Counted from the first letter of the stretch, positions 17,025 through 26,505 are shown. The stretch: DNA of 64,000 bases from CBDDFN01 sp965227065 (GCA_965227065.1 CBDDFN010000020.1:850681-914680); one strand, 5' to 3'. The notes: generated by a model not told the origin, from the letters alone. Numbers and translations: made by a program.

Positions 17025-18821
17025 ATGTCCCGTATTGCGTCCGTGTTGTTGGGCGGTCTTTCGCTGATTGATAATTGGGTGCAAAGCCCCGCTGCCCTTG
17101 AGGCATTTCGTTCCGCGTTTTTGGCGGCCAATCCGCATTATGATGCGGTTGAATTTGTCCCGATCGTGTTTGGCGGATCGACCACCACGTATGAGGCGGC
17201 ACAGGCCTACGAAGCCTTTGGACATGAGACGGGACTGTTTGAGCCCATTCCGGCGACTGACAATTACTGGATCGACAGCGCAACAGGCTTGGCCGGCCCC
17301 CGTTTGAACCAGGCCCTTCAATCAGTTCAAGCCGTGATGGATGATCCTGAACGCGACATTGTCGGGCTGGTGTGGGGGCATGGCGAGGCCGATAGCCTGC
17401 TGGCTGAGCAGACCGGTGATGCGGAATTCTATCTCGAGGCGACCGAGCGTCTATTGACCATCCTGCGCGATGCAGCGGGCGGAGACTTGCCGGTTTATCT
17501 TCAACAGGCCGGGCGCGTCTCAGGTCCCGATGACTTGCCGGTCTTTGCGGGTTTTGATCTGATCCGGTCGGCACAGCTTGCTCTTGCCCACTCGCATGAC
17601 TGGCTGACGATTGGCGCGTCCATCTATGATCTTGAACTCAGCGATTATGTCCATCTGACGGAGCAGTCGGCCGCCCTGGCGGCGGCGCGGCTGGTCGCGG
17701 AATGGATCGGCACCGCCACCCAACCAGAACTGGACGTCGCGGTTTTTGGTGACCAGGAAATCATATTGCGTGTCACCGGTGCGGATGACCTGGTCTTGCC
17801 TGCCAATGTCAGCGAGCTGTTTGTTGTCGATTCGCAGCGCAACGCCTCGATCACCGATGTCGCGCTGTGGGGGGATAATCTGATCCGCATTACGACCGAC
17901 CGGACAATCGGCAATTGGGTGAATGTTGAATATGCCCCGGCGGTCGTGTTGAACGATCCCGCCGCACTCAATGTTGTGAGCGCCGACACCGAACTCGCCG
18001 AACCACTGCTTTATTTCGACGAGTATTTTGCGCTTTCACAGCCTGGTGTCCCGGCCGATAGCGATAGGGCCGCGATGATATCAGCTGGTGACCGGGATGA
18101 CGAAATTGCCACCGGCGCGGCGAACGATCTGATCCATGCCGGTGCTGGCAATGACACTGTCTATGGCGGTGCGGGGGATGATGATGTGTTTGCAGGCCGG
18201 GGTCATGACATCATTGTCGGGCATGAGGGCGATGACCGCCTGTTTGGCGGTGATGGCGAGGATCGGCTGAAAGGTGATGACGGCGCAGACACGCAGTATG
18301 GCGGAGATGCCACCGATCTTGTTACCGGAGACGGTGGCGATGATGTGATGTTTGGCGGAAAGGGCGGCGACCGGCTGTTTGGCGGGGCCGGAGATGATGT
18401 CGTATTTGGTGGCAGTGATCGTGACGTTGCCTATGGGGATGCGGGTCATGACCGGCTTTATGGCGGTGATGATCATGATGTCTTGTATGGCGGCGCGGGC
18501 GCTGACTTGTTTGACGGCGGGGCAGGGTGGGACCGCATGGTGACCGGCGCGGACGGCGCACAAGACGAATTTGTGTTTGTCTATGACGCGGTGCTGGACC
18601 AGGGATCAGGCCGTGACCGGATTGAAGGCTTTGAGGTCGGGATCGACAAGATCGTGCTTGAAAATACAAGCTTTGCGGCGCTCGATTTTTCAAGCTTTGT
18701 CCGCGACGGGGTCGAAGGCACGGCGATCAGCTATGCCGGCAGCGCGGACGTTGAAGGCGTGATTTTGCTGGAAGGCATCACCGCCGCCCAGTTGAGCGAC
18801 GGTGATTTTGTTTTTATCTGA
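17025..18821 (+). CDS. SGNH-like hydrolase fused to RTX repeats
   Basis: 598 residues. Residues 1-~230 look like an SGNH/sialate-O-acetylesterase-type hydrolase: GGLSLIDNW (~10-18) in the place of the Ser block, VWGHGEADSL (~118-127) matching the family's QGESD block, and DYVHLT (~207-212) matching the Asp-x-x-His block. A beta-rich linker (~235-345) follows, then ~12-16 Gly/Asp nonapeptides (~355-505) and a C-terminal tail ending DGDFVFI. There is no N-terminal signal peptide, so type I secretion through the C-terminus is expected. AAAGAGG precedes the ATG. The substrate is unknown; an acyl ester on a polysaccharide is a reasonable guess. Confidence 0.75.
   Translation: MSRIASVLLGGLSLIDNWVQSPAALEAFRSAFLAANPHYDAVEFVPIVFGGSTTTYEAAQAYEAFGHETGLFEPIPATDNYWIDSATGLAGPRLNQALQSVQAVMDDPERDIVGLVWGHGEADSLLAEQTGDAEFYLEATERLLTILRDAAGGDLPVYLQQAGRVSGPDDLPVFAGFDLIRSAQLALAHSHDWLTIGASIYDLELSDYVHLTEQSAALAAARLVAEWIGTATQPELDVAVFGDQEIILRVTGADDLVLPANVSELFVVDSQRNASITDVALWGDNLIRITTDRTIGNWVNVEYAPAVVLNDPAALNVVSADTELAEPLLYFDEYFALSQPGVPADSDRAAMISAGDRDDEIATGAANDLIHAGAGNDTVYGGAGDDDVFAGRGHDIIVGHEGDDRLFGGDGEDRLKGDDGADTQYGGDATDLVTGDGGDDVMFGGKGGDRLFGGAGDDVVFGGSDRDVAYGDAGHDRLYGGDDHDVLYGGAGADLFDGGAGWDRMVTGADGAQDEFVFVYDAVLDQGSGRDRIEGFEVGIDKIVLENTSFAALDFSSFVRDGVEGTAISYAGSADVEGVILLEGITAAQLSDGDFVFI
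18090..18545 (+). repeat. RTX nonapeptide-coding repeats
   Basis: About fifteen 27-base units coding for GGxGxDxhx variants (such as YGGAGDDDV and FGGDGEDRL) inside the SGNH-RTX gene. They are coding repeats, not an intergenic array. Confidence 0.85.
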
Positions 18822-20330
18822 TTACTCAGCGGCCATGGCAGGCTGGGCATCGGCCTTGGCGGTTGCCTTGCCGAATTCAAGCGCGCCGTCATCCAGCGGT
18901 GAGTGGCGGATGATCTTGCGGTCATAAACGAAGTTCTGCACGGTCTTCCACGGTTCCTTGGTGCCTTGCTTGGGGAACATGTGGATGGAGCGCTGAACAT
19001 AGCCGGAGGTGAAATCGAGCAGGTTCTCGGTTTCAAAATTCGGATCGTTCTGACGCGGCACGGCGTAGTCGACACCTTTCTCATCCATATAGTTGAGGAG
19101 GCGGGTGACATACTCGCAGGTCAGATCGGTCTTAAGCGTCCAGCTGGCATTGGTGTAACCGATCGAATTCACCAGATTGGGAATGTCGGAGAACATCATC
19201 GACTTGTAGGCATATTTGGTCGACAGGTCCTGAACCTCACCATCAATGCTGAGCGAGATGCCGCCCATCAGCTGAAGATTAAGGCCGGTCGCAGTGATGA
19301 TGATGTCGGCGTCAAGATGCTTGCCGGATTTGAGCTGGATGCCGGTTTCGTCAAAGCGTTCAATATGGTCGGTCACGACCGAGGCCTGACCTTTCTTGAT
19401 CACCCGGAACAGATCGGCATTGGGAACCGCACACACGCGCTGATCCCACGGATTATAATCCGGCATAAAGTGGGTGTCCCAGTCCCAGCCGCCTTTGAGC
19501 TGCTGCTTGACGTGATCGGTCATGATCTTCTTGAAGGTTTTCGGATAGCGCCGGCTCATATTGTAGAAGAACGACATCAGCCGGACATTCTTCCACCGGG
19601 TCATGCGATAGGCCGTGCGGTCGGAGAAGAATTTGCGCAGCAGCCGGTTAACGCCGTCGCCTTGCGGACGCGACATGACGTAAGAGGGCGAACGCTGCAG
19701 CATCACGACATGTTCTGCCTTGTCGGTCATGGACGGGATCAGGGTCACAGCCGTGGCGCCTGAGCCAATCACAACAACCCGCTTGCCGGAATAGTCGTAA
19801 TTTTCGGGCCAGAACTGAGGGTGAATGATGTCACCTTTGAAGTCGTCGCGGCCTTCAAAGTCGGGCGTGTAGCCCTCATCATAATTGTAATAGCCCGCGC
19901 CGGTGAACAGGAAGCGGCACGCAATGACCTGGCTTTCGCCGGTCTGTTCGTCCTGAACAGTAACGTTCCAGCGCGCGGTCTTGCTGTCCCAGTTCGCGGT
20001 GACCGCCTTTTTGTTATAGCGGATATGCTTGTCGATCCCGTTTTCGCGCGCTGTGTCGTTCAAATAGGTCCAGATACGCGGCCCATCGGCGATGGCTTGT
20101 TCATCGGTCCAGGGTTTGAACTCGTATCCCAGGGTGAACATGTCCGAATCCGACCGGATACCGGGATATTTAAACAGGTCCCAGGTGCCGCCCAGGCGCT
20201 CGCGGCGCTCCAGAATGATGTAGCGCTTGTTGGGGCTGTTCTTTTGCAGATAATAGGCTGCGCCGATGCCGGAAATGCCGGCACCGATGATGAGCATGTC
20301 GGTGGTTTCGCTGATTTGTTCTTGCAGCAT
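18822..20330 (-). CDS. EthA-like Baeyer-Villiger flavin monooxygenase
   Basis: 502 residues. The first Rossmann motif GAGISG (16-21) binds FAD, the second GSGATA (~189-194) binds NADPH, and the Baeyer-Villiger fingerprint FKGDIIHPQFWP (164-175) lies between them. Long blocks such as GGTWDLFKYPGIRSDSDM, YYNYDEGYTP and IIITATGLNLQL closely resemble the mycobacterial monooxygenase EthA from memory. The enzyme inserts oxygen into ketones and can oxidise sulfur compounds; the physiological substrate is unknown. An upstream extension is rejected because GGGGGAG before ATG 20330 gives a proper start. The stop abuts that of the SGNH-RTX gene. Confidence 0.92.
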   Translation of the reverse strand: MLQEQISETTDMLIIGAGISGIGAAYYLQKNSPNKRYIILERRERLGGTWDLFKYPGIRSDSDMFTLGYEFKPWTDEQAIADGPRIWTYLNDTARENGIDKHIRYNKKAVTANWDSKTARWNVTVQDEQTGESQVIACRFLFTGAGYYNYDEGYTPDFEGRDDFKGDIIHPQFWPENYDYSGKRVVVIGSGATAVTLIPSMTDKAEHVVMLQRSPSYVMSRPQGDGVNRLLRKFFSDRTAYRMTRWKNVRLMSFFYNMSRRYPKTFKKIMTDHVKQQLKGGWDWDTHFMPDYNPWDQRVCAVPNADLFRVIKKGQASVVTDHIERFDETGIQLKSGKHLDADIIITATGLNLQLMGGISLSIDGEVQDLSTKYAYKSMMFSDIPNLVNSIGYTNASWTLKTDLTCEYVTRLLNYMDEKGVDYAVPRQNDPNFETENLLDFTSGYVQRSIHMFPKQGTKEPWKTVQNFVYDRKIIRHSPLDDGALEFGKATAKADAQPAMAAE

Positions 20331-20535
20331 GGTTGGGGCTCCCCCGCTTGTTGGTGCAAGCTTGTCGCTTCGATGACATTTTGTCAGTGCGGAATGTATG
20401 ACAGTCAATCCTTGATTACAAGATGGTAAGTAAGGTCGTCCATTGGTCAAGATTGACGCACCCATGATCCGCCGGGCTGCTTTGCGCAAGTGATTCTGCG
20501 TGGCATGCTCAATATTCACGGGTGCGGAGGGATTA

Positions 20536-21879
20536 ATGGACGCGTTTGAACAGATTGTCGGCACGATCAACGGGCTGGTGTGGGGCCCTTATATGCTTGT
20601 GGCTATTCTGGGGACCGGCCTGTTCCTGATGGTGGCCTTGCGTTTCATGCCGCTAATGAATATCCGGCGCGGTTTCAAACTGATCGGCGAAGGACGAATC
20701 CCGCGCAGCGGTGCCGAAGGCGACATTACGCCGTTTGCGGCTTTGATGACCGCCCTTGCGGCGACCGTCGGCACCGGAAACATTGCCGGCGTGGCCACCG
20801 CCATCGCACTGGGTGGACCTGGTGCGGTGTTCTGGATGTGGCTCACCGCCTTTGTCGGTATGGCGACAAAATATTCAGAAGTTGTGCTGGCGGTCCATTA
20901 CCGCGAGCAGGGCGGTGATGGCGCTATGGTTGGCGGGCCGATGTATGCCATCAAGAACGGACTTGGCGCGAACTGGAAATGGCTCGGCATCGCCTTCGCC
21001 GTGTTCGGCACGCTGGCAGGCTTCGGCATCGGCAATATGGTGCAATCCAATGCGATTGCCGATGGACTTCACTCCACCTTTGCGCTGCCCGAACATCTGA
21101 CCGGAATTGCACTGGCGGTGCTGACCGCCCTGGTTGTGCTGGGCGGCATCAAGCGGATCGGGCAGGTCGCCTCGGCGCTGGTGCCCGCCATGTGCGTCAT
21201 TTATGTGCTGATCGCTTTGGTGATCGTCGGCATGAATGCACAAGCGCTGCCCGGCATGATTTCCATGATCGTGTCCGATGCCTTCACCGGCACGGCCGCA
21301 ACCGGCGGCTTTGCCGGGGCGGCCGTCTGGGCGGCCATGCGCTATGGCGTGGCGCGTGGTGTCTTTTCAAACGAAGCCGGGCTTGGCACCGCCGGAATTG
21401 CACAAGCAGCGGGGATCACAAATTCGCCGGTGCGCTCGGGCCTGATCGGTATGATGGGAACTTTCATCGATACCATCATCGTGTGTTCACTGACCGCCTT
21501 TGCGATCTTGAGTTCGGGCCTGTGGACAGGGGGCGAAAGCGGTGCGGCACTGACCACGGCTGCCTTTGAACATACGCTGCCCGGCCTGGGCGGTATTTTG
21601 GTTTCGGTCTCGCTGGCGGTTTTTGCCTTCACCACCATACTGGGCTGGGCCTATTACAGCGAAACCTGCTTGAAGTTTCTGGTCGGCGAGGCTGGCATTC
21701 TGCCGTTTCGCATATTGTGGGTGGTGGCGGTCCCTGTCGGGGCGAGCCTTAATCTCGCCCTGGTGTGGAACATTGCCGACACGCTCAACGGCATGATGGC
21801 CATTCCCAACCTGATTGCGCTTCTGGCCCTGTCGGGCGTTGTGGTGGCCCTGACGCGCGAGCATTTTGCCAAGAGCTAG
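20536..21879 (+). CDS. Alanine/glycine:cation symporter (AGCS family)
   Basis: 447 residues, about eleven membrane helices. Family blocks are clear: ALMTALAATVGTGNIAGVA, FWMWLTAFVGMATKYSEV, GGPMYAIKNGLG and GVFSNEAGLGTAGIAQAA. AGCS proteins import alanine or glycine with sodium or protons. GGAGG followed by GATTA before ATG 20536 fixes the start. It is divergent from the EthA-like gene, with a 205-base intergenic region that must hold both promoters; no strong known promoter motif stands out there. Confidence 0.93.
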   Translation: MDAFEQIVGTINGLVWGPYMLVAILGTGLFLMVALRFMPLMNIRRGFKLIGEGRIPRSGAEGDITPFAALMTALAATVGTGNIAGVATAIALGGPGAVFWMWLTAFVGMATKYSEVVLAVHYREQGGDGAMVGGPMYAIKNGLGANWKWLGIAFAVFGTLAGFGIGNMVQSNAIADGLHSTFALPEHLTGIALAVLTALVVLGGIKRIGQVASALVPAMCVIYVLIALVIVGMNAQALPGMISMIVSDAFTGTAATGGFAGAAVWAAMRYGVARGVFSNEAGLGTAGIAQAAGITNSPVRSGLIGMMGTFIDTIIVCSLTAFAILSSGLWTGGESGAALTTAAFEHTLPGLGGILVSVSLAVFAFTTILGWAYYSETCLKFLVGEAGILPFRILWVVAVPVGASLNLALVWNIADTLNGMMAIPNLIALLALSGVVVALTREHFAKS

Positions 21880-21952
21880 CCTTACCGTGGCAAGGCAACA
21901 CCTTTATTGTAACATTGCGTTGGGAAGCGGCTGAGTGAGGAGTTGAGACACA

Positions 21953-23089
21953 ATGGTCGTGAAGAAGATCGCCGCGGTGGCCTTGCCCAAACGCGTGCGC
22001 CATCGGGAACGTCAGATCGGGGCTGTTCCCGGCACGCTGGTTGAGCGGGAAGGCGTTCGTCCAAGCACCCTGAGCCAGACCATCGCCAATGTATCGGGCC
22101 TAGATCAACGCACCAGCACCGATGTGGAGCTCGGCTTTGAGCCCCAGGCCGGAACCCTGAACTGGATTGATATGACCGGCCTTGGCACCTTGCCGGTGCT
22201 GCGCGAGATCGGCAAACGGTTCGATCTGCACGATCTGATCCTGGAAGACATCGTCAACACCGACCAGCGCCCGTCCGCCAGCATGGAACAAGGCCATCTG
22301 GTTATCCGCATGCGTATGCCCAAACCACTCGCCACCAATGAAGGATACCGGTCGGAGCAGCTGGTGCTGGTGGTCCAGCCCGGCACGGTTTTGAGCTTTC
22401 AGGAAGAGGCGGGCGACAGTTTTGATTCGGTGCGCAAGCGTCTGGTCCAAGGCGGTCCGCGCCTGCGTTCGGGCAATGCCGGTTACTTTGCTTATGCGCT
22501 GATCGATGCGGTGATCGATTCTTACTATCCGGTATTGGAAGCGCTCGGCGAACGGCTGGAAGCGCTGGAAGAAGAAGTGCTTGATCAGCCGCGTCACGAT
22601 CACATTGCCGCCATCCACAGTACCAAACAGCAGATTGCCCAGATCCGGCGGGAGCTTTGGCCGCTGCGCGATGTGGTGCGCGAACTGGTCCGGCTGGCTG
22701 ATGATGACGATGATGAGGAGCTGCCATTCTCCACAGTGCAGTCCATCTATCTGCGCGACTGTGAAGACCATGTGTTGCAATTGCTCGAATTCTCAGACGC
22801 CTTCACTCAAGTCGCCAATGATGTTCGCGACATTTACCACACCTCGGTGGCAGCCCGGCTCAACGACATTATGCGCGTGCTGACCATCATGGCGTCGATC
22901 TTTATCCCGCTCAGCTTCTTTGCCGGGCTTTACGGCATGAATTTCGACACGGACAGTCCTTATAACCTGCCGGAACTCAGCTTCCGCTTCGGCTATCCCG
23001 TCTTATTGTCTCTGATGTTTGCGATGGCGGTCGGCATGCTGGTGTTCTTCTGGAAAAAAGGCTGGCTCAATCAGGATGGCACCGGCTAG
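21953..23089 (+). CDS. CorA-family magnesium/divalent cation transporter
   Basis: 378 residues. A large cytoplasmic alpha/beta plus helical domain (~1-310) is followed by two C-terminal membrane helices with the signature YGMNFD (~325-330) after the first. The CorA family forms pentameric channels for Mg2+ (or Co2+/Ni2+/Zn2+). The usual MPEL loop is replaced here by a tract containing DTDSPYNLPEL, acidic like other CorA loops. The N-terminus begins with ~25 basic residues, longer than usual. Confidence 0.9.
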   Translation: MVVKKIAAVALPKRVRHRERQIGAVPGTLVEREGVRPSTLSQTIANVSGLDQRTSTDVELGFEPQAGTLNWIDMTGLGTLPVLREIGKRFDLHDLILEDIVNTDQRPSASMEQGHLVIRMRMPKPLATNEGYRSEQLVLVVQPGTVLSFQEEAGDSFDSVRKRLVQGGPRLRSGNAGYFAYALIDAVIDSYYPVLEALGERLEALEEEVLDQPRHDHIAAIHSTKQQIAQIRRELWPLRDVVRELVRLADDDDDEELPFSTVQSIYLRDCEDHVLQLLEFSDAFTQVANDVRDIYHTSVAARLNDIMRVLTIMASIFIPLSFFAGLYGMNFDTDSPYNLPELSFRFGYPVLLSLMFAMAVGMLVFFWKKGWLNQDGTG

Positions 23090-23165
23090 GGGCTTCGCGC
23101 CGCTCTTGTGCTTGGCTGCGCCCTCGCTCATAAAGAGCCATCCAATTTTTGGGGAGGGGCGGGCC

Positions 23166-24254
23166 ATGCTTTGGCTTCGGACATTAATAGTTTCAGCCGC
23201 GTTGATCGGTTCGGCTGCAACCGCGCAGGCGCAAGTGGTGGGCGGCAATTGGCAGGAGGCCGCGCGCGGCATCTCGCTCAATCAAAGCATGCGGGCGGTG
23301 TTCTCTTCATCCTTCCGCTCCCGGCTCAATCTCGCAAGCCACTACCACCGCGAACGGCTTAACGATTATTATGACCGCTATCCCTCAGCGACCCGTCCCT
23401 ACGGGCCCGACCGGCGTCCCGGCGCCTTTGTGGCAAGCCAGGCGGGATGGAGCGATTTTGGCGAGCTTGATTTTAGCGGCGGCACAGCCCCCCAATCCGA
23501 TGGCCGTTACTACACGGTCGAAGCCGGTTGGGACGGCATGGCGTTTGAAAATCTGTTTGCCGGAATTGGCGCTTTCTATGGGTTTTCAGAAGCCTCGTCC
23601 GATGCGATGGAGGCAGAGCTTTCCACCGGCGGCATGACAGCCTATGGACGCTATTTCTTCGGTGATGCCTTTGTCGATGCGCAATTGTCTTACGCCTATC
23701 AGGATCTGGTCACGCGGCGGCTGACGGTTCTGGGTGATATTGCCACCGGCAATGGCGGGGGCCATGAAATCGCGGTCGAGATCGCAGCGGGCTATGATTT
23801 CTGGTTCGGCGCCTGGTCTTTGTCCCCCCAGGCGGGCTTTCAATATGTCCGCGAAAAGCTGTTTGATTTCGACGAGCCGACCATGTTCGCCGAGGCGATG
23901 ACCATCGGCCCGCAAAAATCAGAATCGCTTCTGGGCCGGGTTGAAGTGACGCTCGCCACAACGGTTCAGCCGGGCCGGGTGCTGGCCCCGGCGGTGCATG
24001 CCACTGTCGGCTTTGAAACAGATCTGGCCGGGACAGGCTATGATCTGTGGGCGCGGGACCGTTCCGGCGGGCCGACGGGCCGGGTGTCGATTGAAGACCG
24101 GGACCGCTCCGCCATCACTGGCGGCATTGGTGCAATCTTCCCGATCACGCGGACGGTGCGCGCAGACGTCAATTATGACGGTTCTTTTGCACTTTCGGGT
24201 GTGGAAGACACGACCCACGTGTTTGGCGCGCGGCTCATCATCGCACTCGACTAA
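23166..24254 (+). CDS. Autotransporter-type beta-barrel protein without passenger
   Basis: 362 residues. A signal peptide (~1-23, ending AQA) is followed by an Arg-rich ~70-residue segment and then a ~270-residue autotransporter beta domain with alternating strands ending in a C-terminal VFGARLIIALD. The barrel shares motifs with the next protein: QAGWSDFGEL, YTVEAGWDGM, EDRDRSAITG, NYDGSFALSGVEDTTHVF. It therefore seems to be a duplicate of the esterase autotransporter's barrel that lacks an enzymatic passenger. GGGGAGGGGCGGGCC before ATG 23166 fixes the start; a longer in-frame extension overlaps corA and is rejected. Confidence 0.8.
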   Translation: MLWLRTLIVSAALIGSAATAQAQVVGGNWQEAARGISLNQSMRAVFSSSFRSRLNLASHYHRERLNDYYDRYPSATRPYGPDRRPGAFVASQAGWSDFGELDFSGGTAPQSDGRYYTVEAGWDGMAFENLFAGIGAFYGFSEASSDAMEAELSTGGMTAYGRYFFGDAFVDAQLSYAYQDLVTRRLTVLGDIATGNGGGHEIAVEIAAGYDFWFGAWSLSPQAGFQYVREKLFDFDEPTMFAEAMTIGPQKSESLLGRVEVTLATTVQPGRVLAPAVHATVGFETDLAGTGYDLWARDRSGGPTGRVSIEDRDRSAITGGIGAIFPITRTVRADVNYDGSFALSGVEDTTHVFGARLIIALD

Positions 24255-24301
24255 ACGGACAGATTGCCATCCCGACAAAACGGGGCGGCTTAAATTATGG
24301 T

Positions 24302-24327
24302 CCTTCCAGAAATGATCTGGAGGGGGA
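24302..24327 (+). promoter_or_regulatory. Hairpin covering the esterase ribosome-binding site
   Basis: Arms CCTTCCAGA (24302-24310) and TCTGGAGGG (24316-24324) pair over nine positions with one G-U pair and a five-base loop. The right arm contains most of the GGAGGGGG Shine-Dalgarno sequence (24319-24326) of the gene starting at ATG 24328. In the mRNA the site would be masked when folded, suggesting temperature- or factor-dependent translation. Confidence 0.5.
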
Positions 24328-26505
24328 ATGATGGGTCGTTTTCTGGCGGTCTTGCTGGGCTGTTCGGCATTGTGCGGCACAGCCATGGCGGATGAGTATT
24401 CACGCTATTATTTCTTTGGCGACAGCCTCAGCGACAATGGCAATTTCAAAAACACTTTTGGTGGCCCGGCTGGTCCCGGCACGGCCCCGCCACTGATCGG
24501 GTTTGAAGACCCAAGCGCCTATCCATCCCCGTTGGAGCCCGCCACCTACGGCGTAGGCGGCATTTCCAATGGTCCGGTCTGGTCGGCGCAGTTTGATCCC
24601 AGCCAGAAGCTCGTAACCGAAGTGGCACCCAACACCACCGACAGTTTCAACTTTGCCTGGGCTGGCGCGGCGGCGAATATATACAGCGTGCTTGCCCCGG
24701 TTCCCGACGTGACAACCCAGGCGTTCCAGTTCGCCAATCTGGGCTATGTCGATGAAGAAACCATCGGCGGTGCGGCCGGGTTCGTGTGGTCGGGCGGCAA
24801 TGATGTGCTCAACCAGATTGAGCGGGAAAGTTTCGCCGCGCTCAATGAATTCATTCCTGAAGAGCTGACGGCTCCCTTGTTCTTTGTGCCGGTTCTGGGG
24901 GATCGCGATGATTTCCTGCCCGGATCGACAGAGCGGATCAATGCGGGCCTCCAACTGGCTGCCCAGGCCACACGACAGGCGGTTGAGACACTGGTGGATG
25001 CCGGTGTCAAAGTGATTGTGGTGCCGAACCTGCCTGATATTTCCAAGACGCCGGGGCGGCTTGTTCTCGGACCGGTGCAGAGGCAGGCCTATTTCGACGC
25101 CACACAGTTTTATAATGCGGCGCTTCAGGTTGAGATTGCCGAATTGCGCGAAGGGCTGCCCGACGATGTCCGCGTGATCGAAATCGACATGTACACCGCC
25201 TTCAATGCGCTTTTGGCACGGGCTGATGAACTGGGCTTCACCAACACGACCGAACAATGTCTGGAAGATGATGCCTGCCGCAACAATGAACCCGGCGTGC
25301 CGGAAACATACGTCTTCTGGGACACCACCCACCCGACCGAGATTGCTCATGGGCTGGTCGCGGGCCTGATGGCCGATGTCCTCAATATAGGCGGTGTGCG
25401 CGGGGCAGGGGGGTTGCGCGCCGCCTCGCTCAGCCAGTCCTTCCGCTCAGCACTCACCGGCGCTTTGCGGGCGCGCATGGGCTATGTCAGCCGGACGTTC
25501 CGCTCCCCCGATGCAGACCCCGCACCAGCGGCTGCATTTGGCATGAACCAATCGCCTGAGCGTTTCGCCGATACACTGCTCAGCGTCGATCAAGCTGGTG
25601 AACAGCCTTTGGGCCAAGAACTTGCCCCGCGCTCTCAATTGCAAGAGCCCCATGTCTTTATCATGGTGCAGGCGGGCTGGTCGGACCTTGGTGAAGTCGG
25701 TTATTTGAGCGATGGCGGCACAGCGGGTCAAACCGGCAGCGCGGACACCAACACATATACGGTTACCGCAGGCTGGGACGGGATGCTGTCATCGCACATC
25801 TTTGGCGGTGTGGCAGGCTTTTACGGCTGGGGCCAGTCCGAAACCTCAGGATTTGACAGTGATCTGATGACCGGCGGGGCAGCGCTTTACGGCAGTTACC
25901 TGTCGGGCAATTTCCATGCGGATTTGAGCCTGACGTACGCGCTGCAAGCGCTTGAAAGCACGCGGATGACCGGCATTGGCTTGGCAGCCGAAGGCGATAC
26001 GGATGGCCGCGAATTCGGCGCGGATTTCCAGATCGGCTATGATGCCACCGCCGGCTCATGGACAGTGTCTCCCGTCGCCGGTGTCAGTTTTGCCCGCCAC
26101 ACGATTGATGGCTATACCGAACAAGACGCGCCAAGCCTGAACCTGACCTATTCCGATCAAACGATCGAAACGCTGCTCGGCCGGGTGGAAGTCTCAGGCG
26201 CGCGCGGCTTTTCAACCGATTGGGCCGATGGCGGGCTGGTGCATCTTGCCCTTGGCTTTGAAGCTGATCTCATCGGCACCGGCCACCGGCTTACTGTCGA
26301 AAACCGCTCCGCCACCGGCGCAGGGGTCACCACGCTCAATTTTGAGGATCGCGACCGCCGCGCCATCACCGGACGCGTGGGTCTGCGCCTGCCGCTTTCT
26401 GAGCGGCTGCAGGGTGATCTTTACTATGATGGCGCATTTGCCGTGTCCGACATTGAAGACACAAGCCATGTTTTGAGCGCTCGGCTCAGTTGGCGTTTGA
26501 ACTAA
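24328..26505 (+). CDS. GDSL-type esterase autotransporter (EstA/ApeE-like)
   Basis: 725 residues. Signal peptide (~1-21), then a GDSL hydrolase passenger: FFGDSLSDNGN (GDS at 31-33, nucleophile Ser 33), WSGGNDVL (~152-159) providing the oxyanion Gly and Asn, and DTTHPTEI (~331-338) with catalytic Asp and His. The C-terminal ~285 residues are an autotransporter beta barrel (VQAGWSDLGEVG ... DTSHVLSARLSWRLN). The enzyme is expected to be displayed on the outer membrane and to cleave esters or lipids, as EstA does. The preceding gene encodes a similar barrel. Confidence 0.92.
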   Translation: MMGRFLAVLLGCSALCGTAMADEYSRYYFFGDSLSDNGNFKNTFGGPAGPGTAPPLIGFEDPSAYPSPLEPATYGVGGISNGPVWSAQFDPSQKLVTEVAPNTTDSFNFAWAGAAANIYSVLAPVPDVTTQAFQFANLGYVDEETIGGAAGFVWSGGNDVLNQIERESFAALNEFIPEELTAPLFFVPVLGDRDDFLPGSTERINAGLQLAAQATRQAVETLVDAGVKVIVVPNLPDISKTPGRLVLGPVQRQAYFDATQFYNAALQVEIAELREGLPDDVRVIEIDMYTAFNALLARADELGFTNTTEQCLEDDACRNNEPGVPETYVFWDTTHPTEIAHGLVAGLMADVLNIGGVRGAGGLRAASLSQSFRSALTGALRARMGYVSRTFRSPDADPAPAAAFGMNQSPERFADTLLSVDQAGEQPLGQELAPRSQLQEPHVFIMVQAGWSDLGEVGYLSDGGTAGQTGSADTNTYTVTAGWDGMLSSHIFGGVAGFYGWGQSETSGFDSDLMTGGAALYGSYLSGNFHADLSLTYALQALESTRMTGIGLAAEGDTDGREFGADFQIGYDATAGSWTVSPVAGVSFARHTIDGYTEQDAPSLNLTYSDQTIETLLGRVEVSGARGFSTDWADGGLVHLALGFEADLIGTGHRLTVENRSATGAGVTTLNFEDRDRRAITGRVGLRLPLSERLQGDLYYDGAFAVSDIEDTSHVLSARLSWRLN

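Noticed and set aside
18903..19763. Long open frame antisense to the EthA-like gene
   Set aside because: It mirrors the codon pattern of the real gene, has no recognisable domain and no good start context.
20331..20570. N-terminal extension of the EthA-like protein and a longer start for the symporter
   Set aside because: The two extensions would overlap each other, and both inner ATGs have strong ribosome-binding sequences.
24400..25350. Long open frame antisense to the esterase autotransporter
   Set aside because: No domain or start signal, and the sense strand has the full GDSL motifs.
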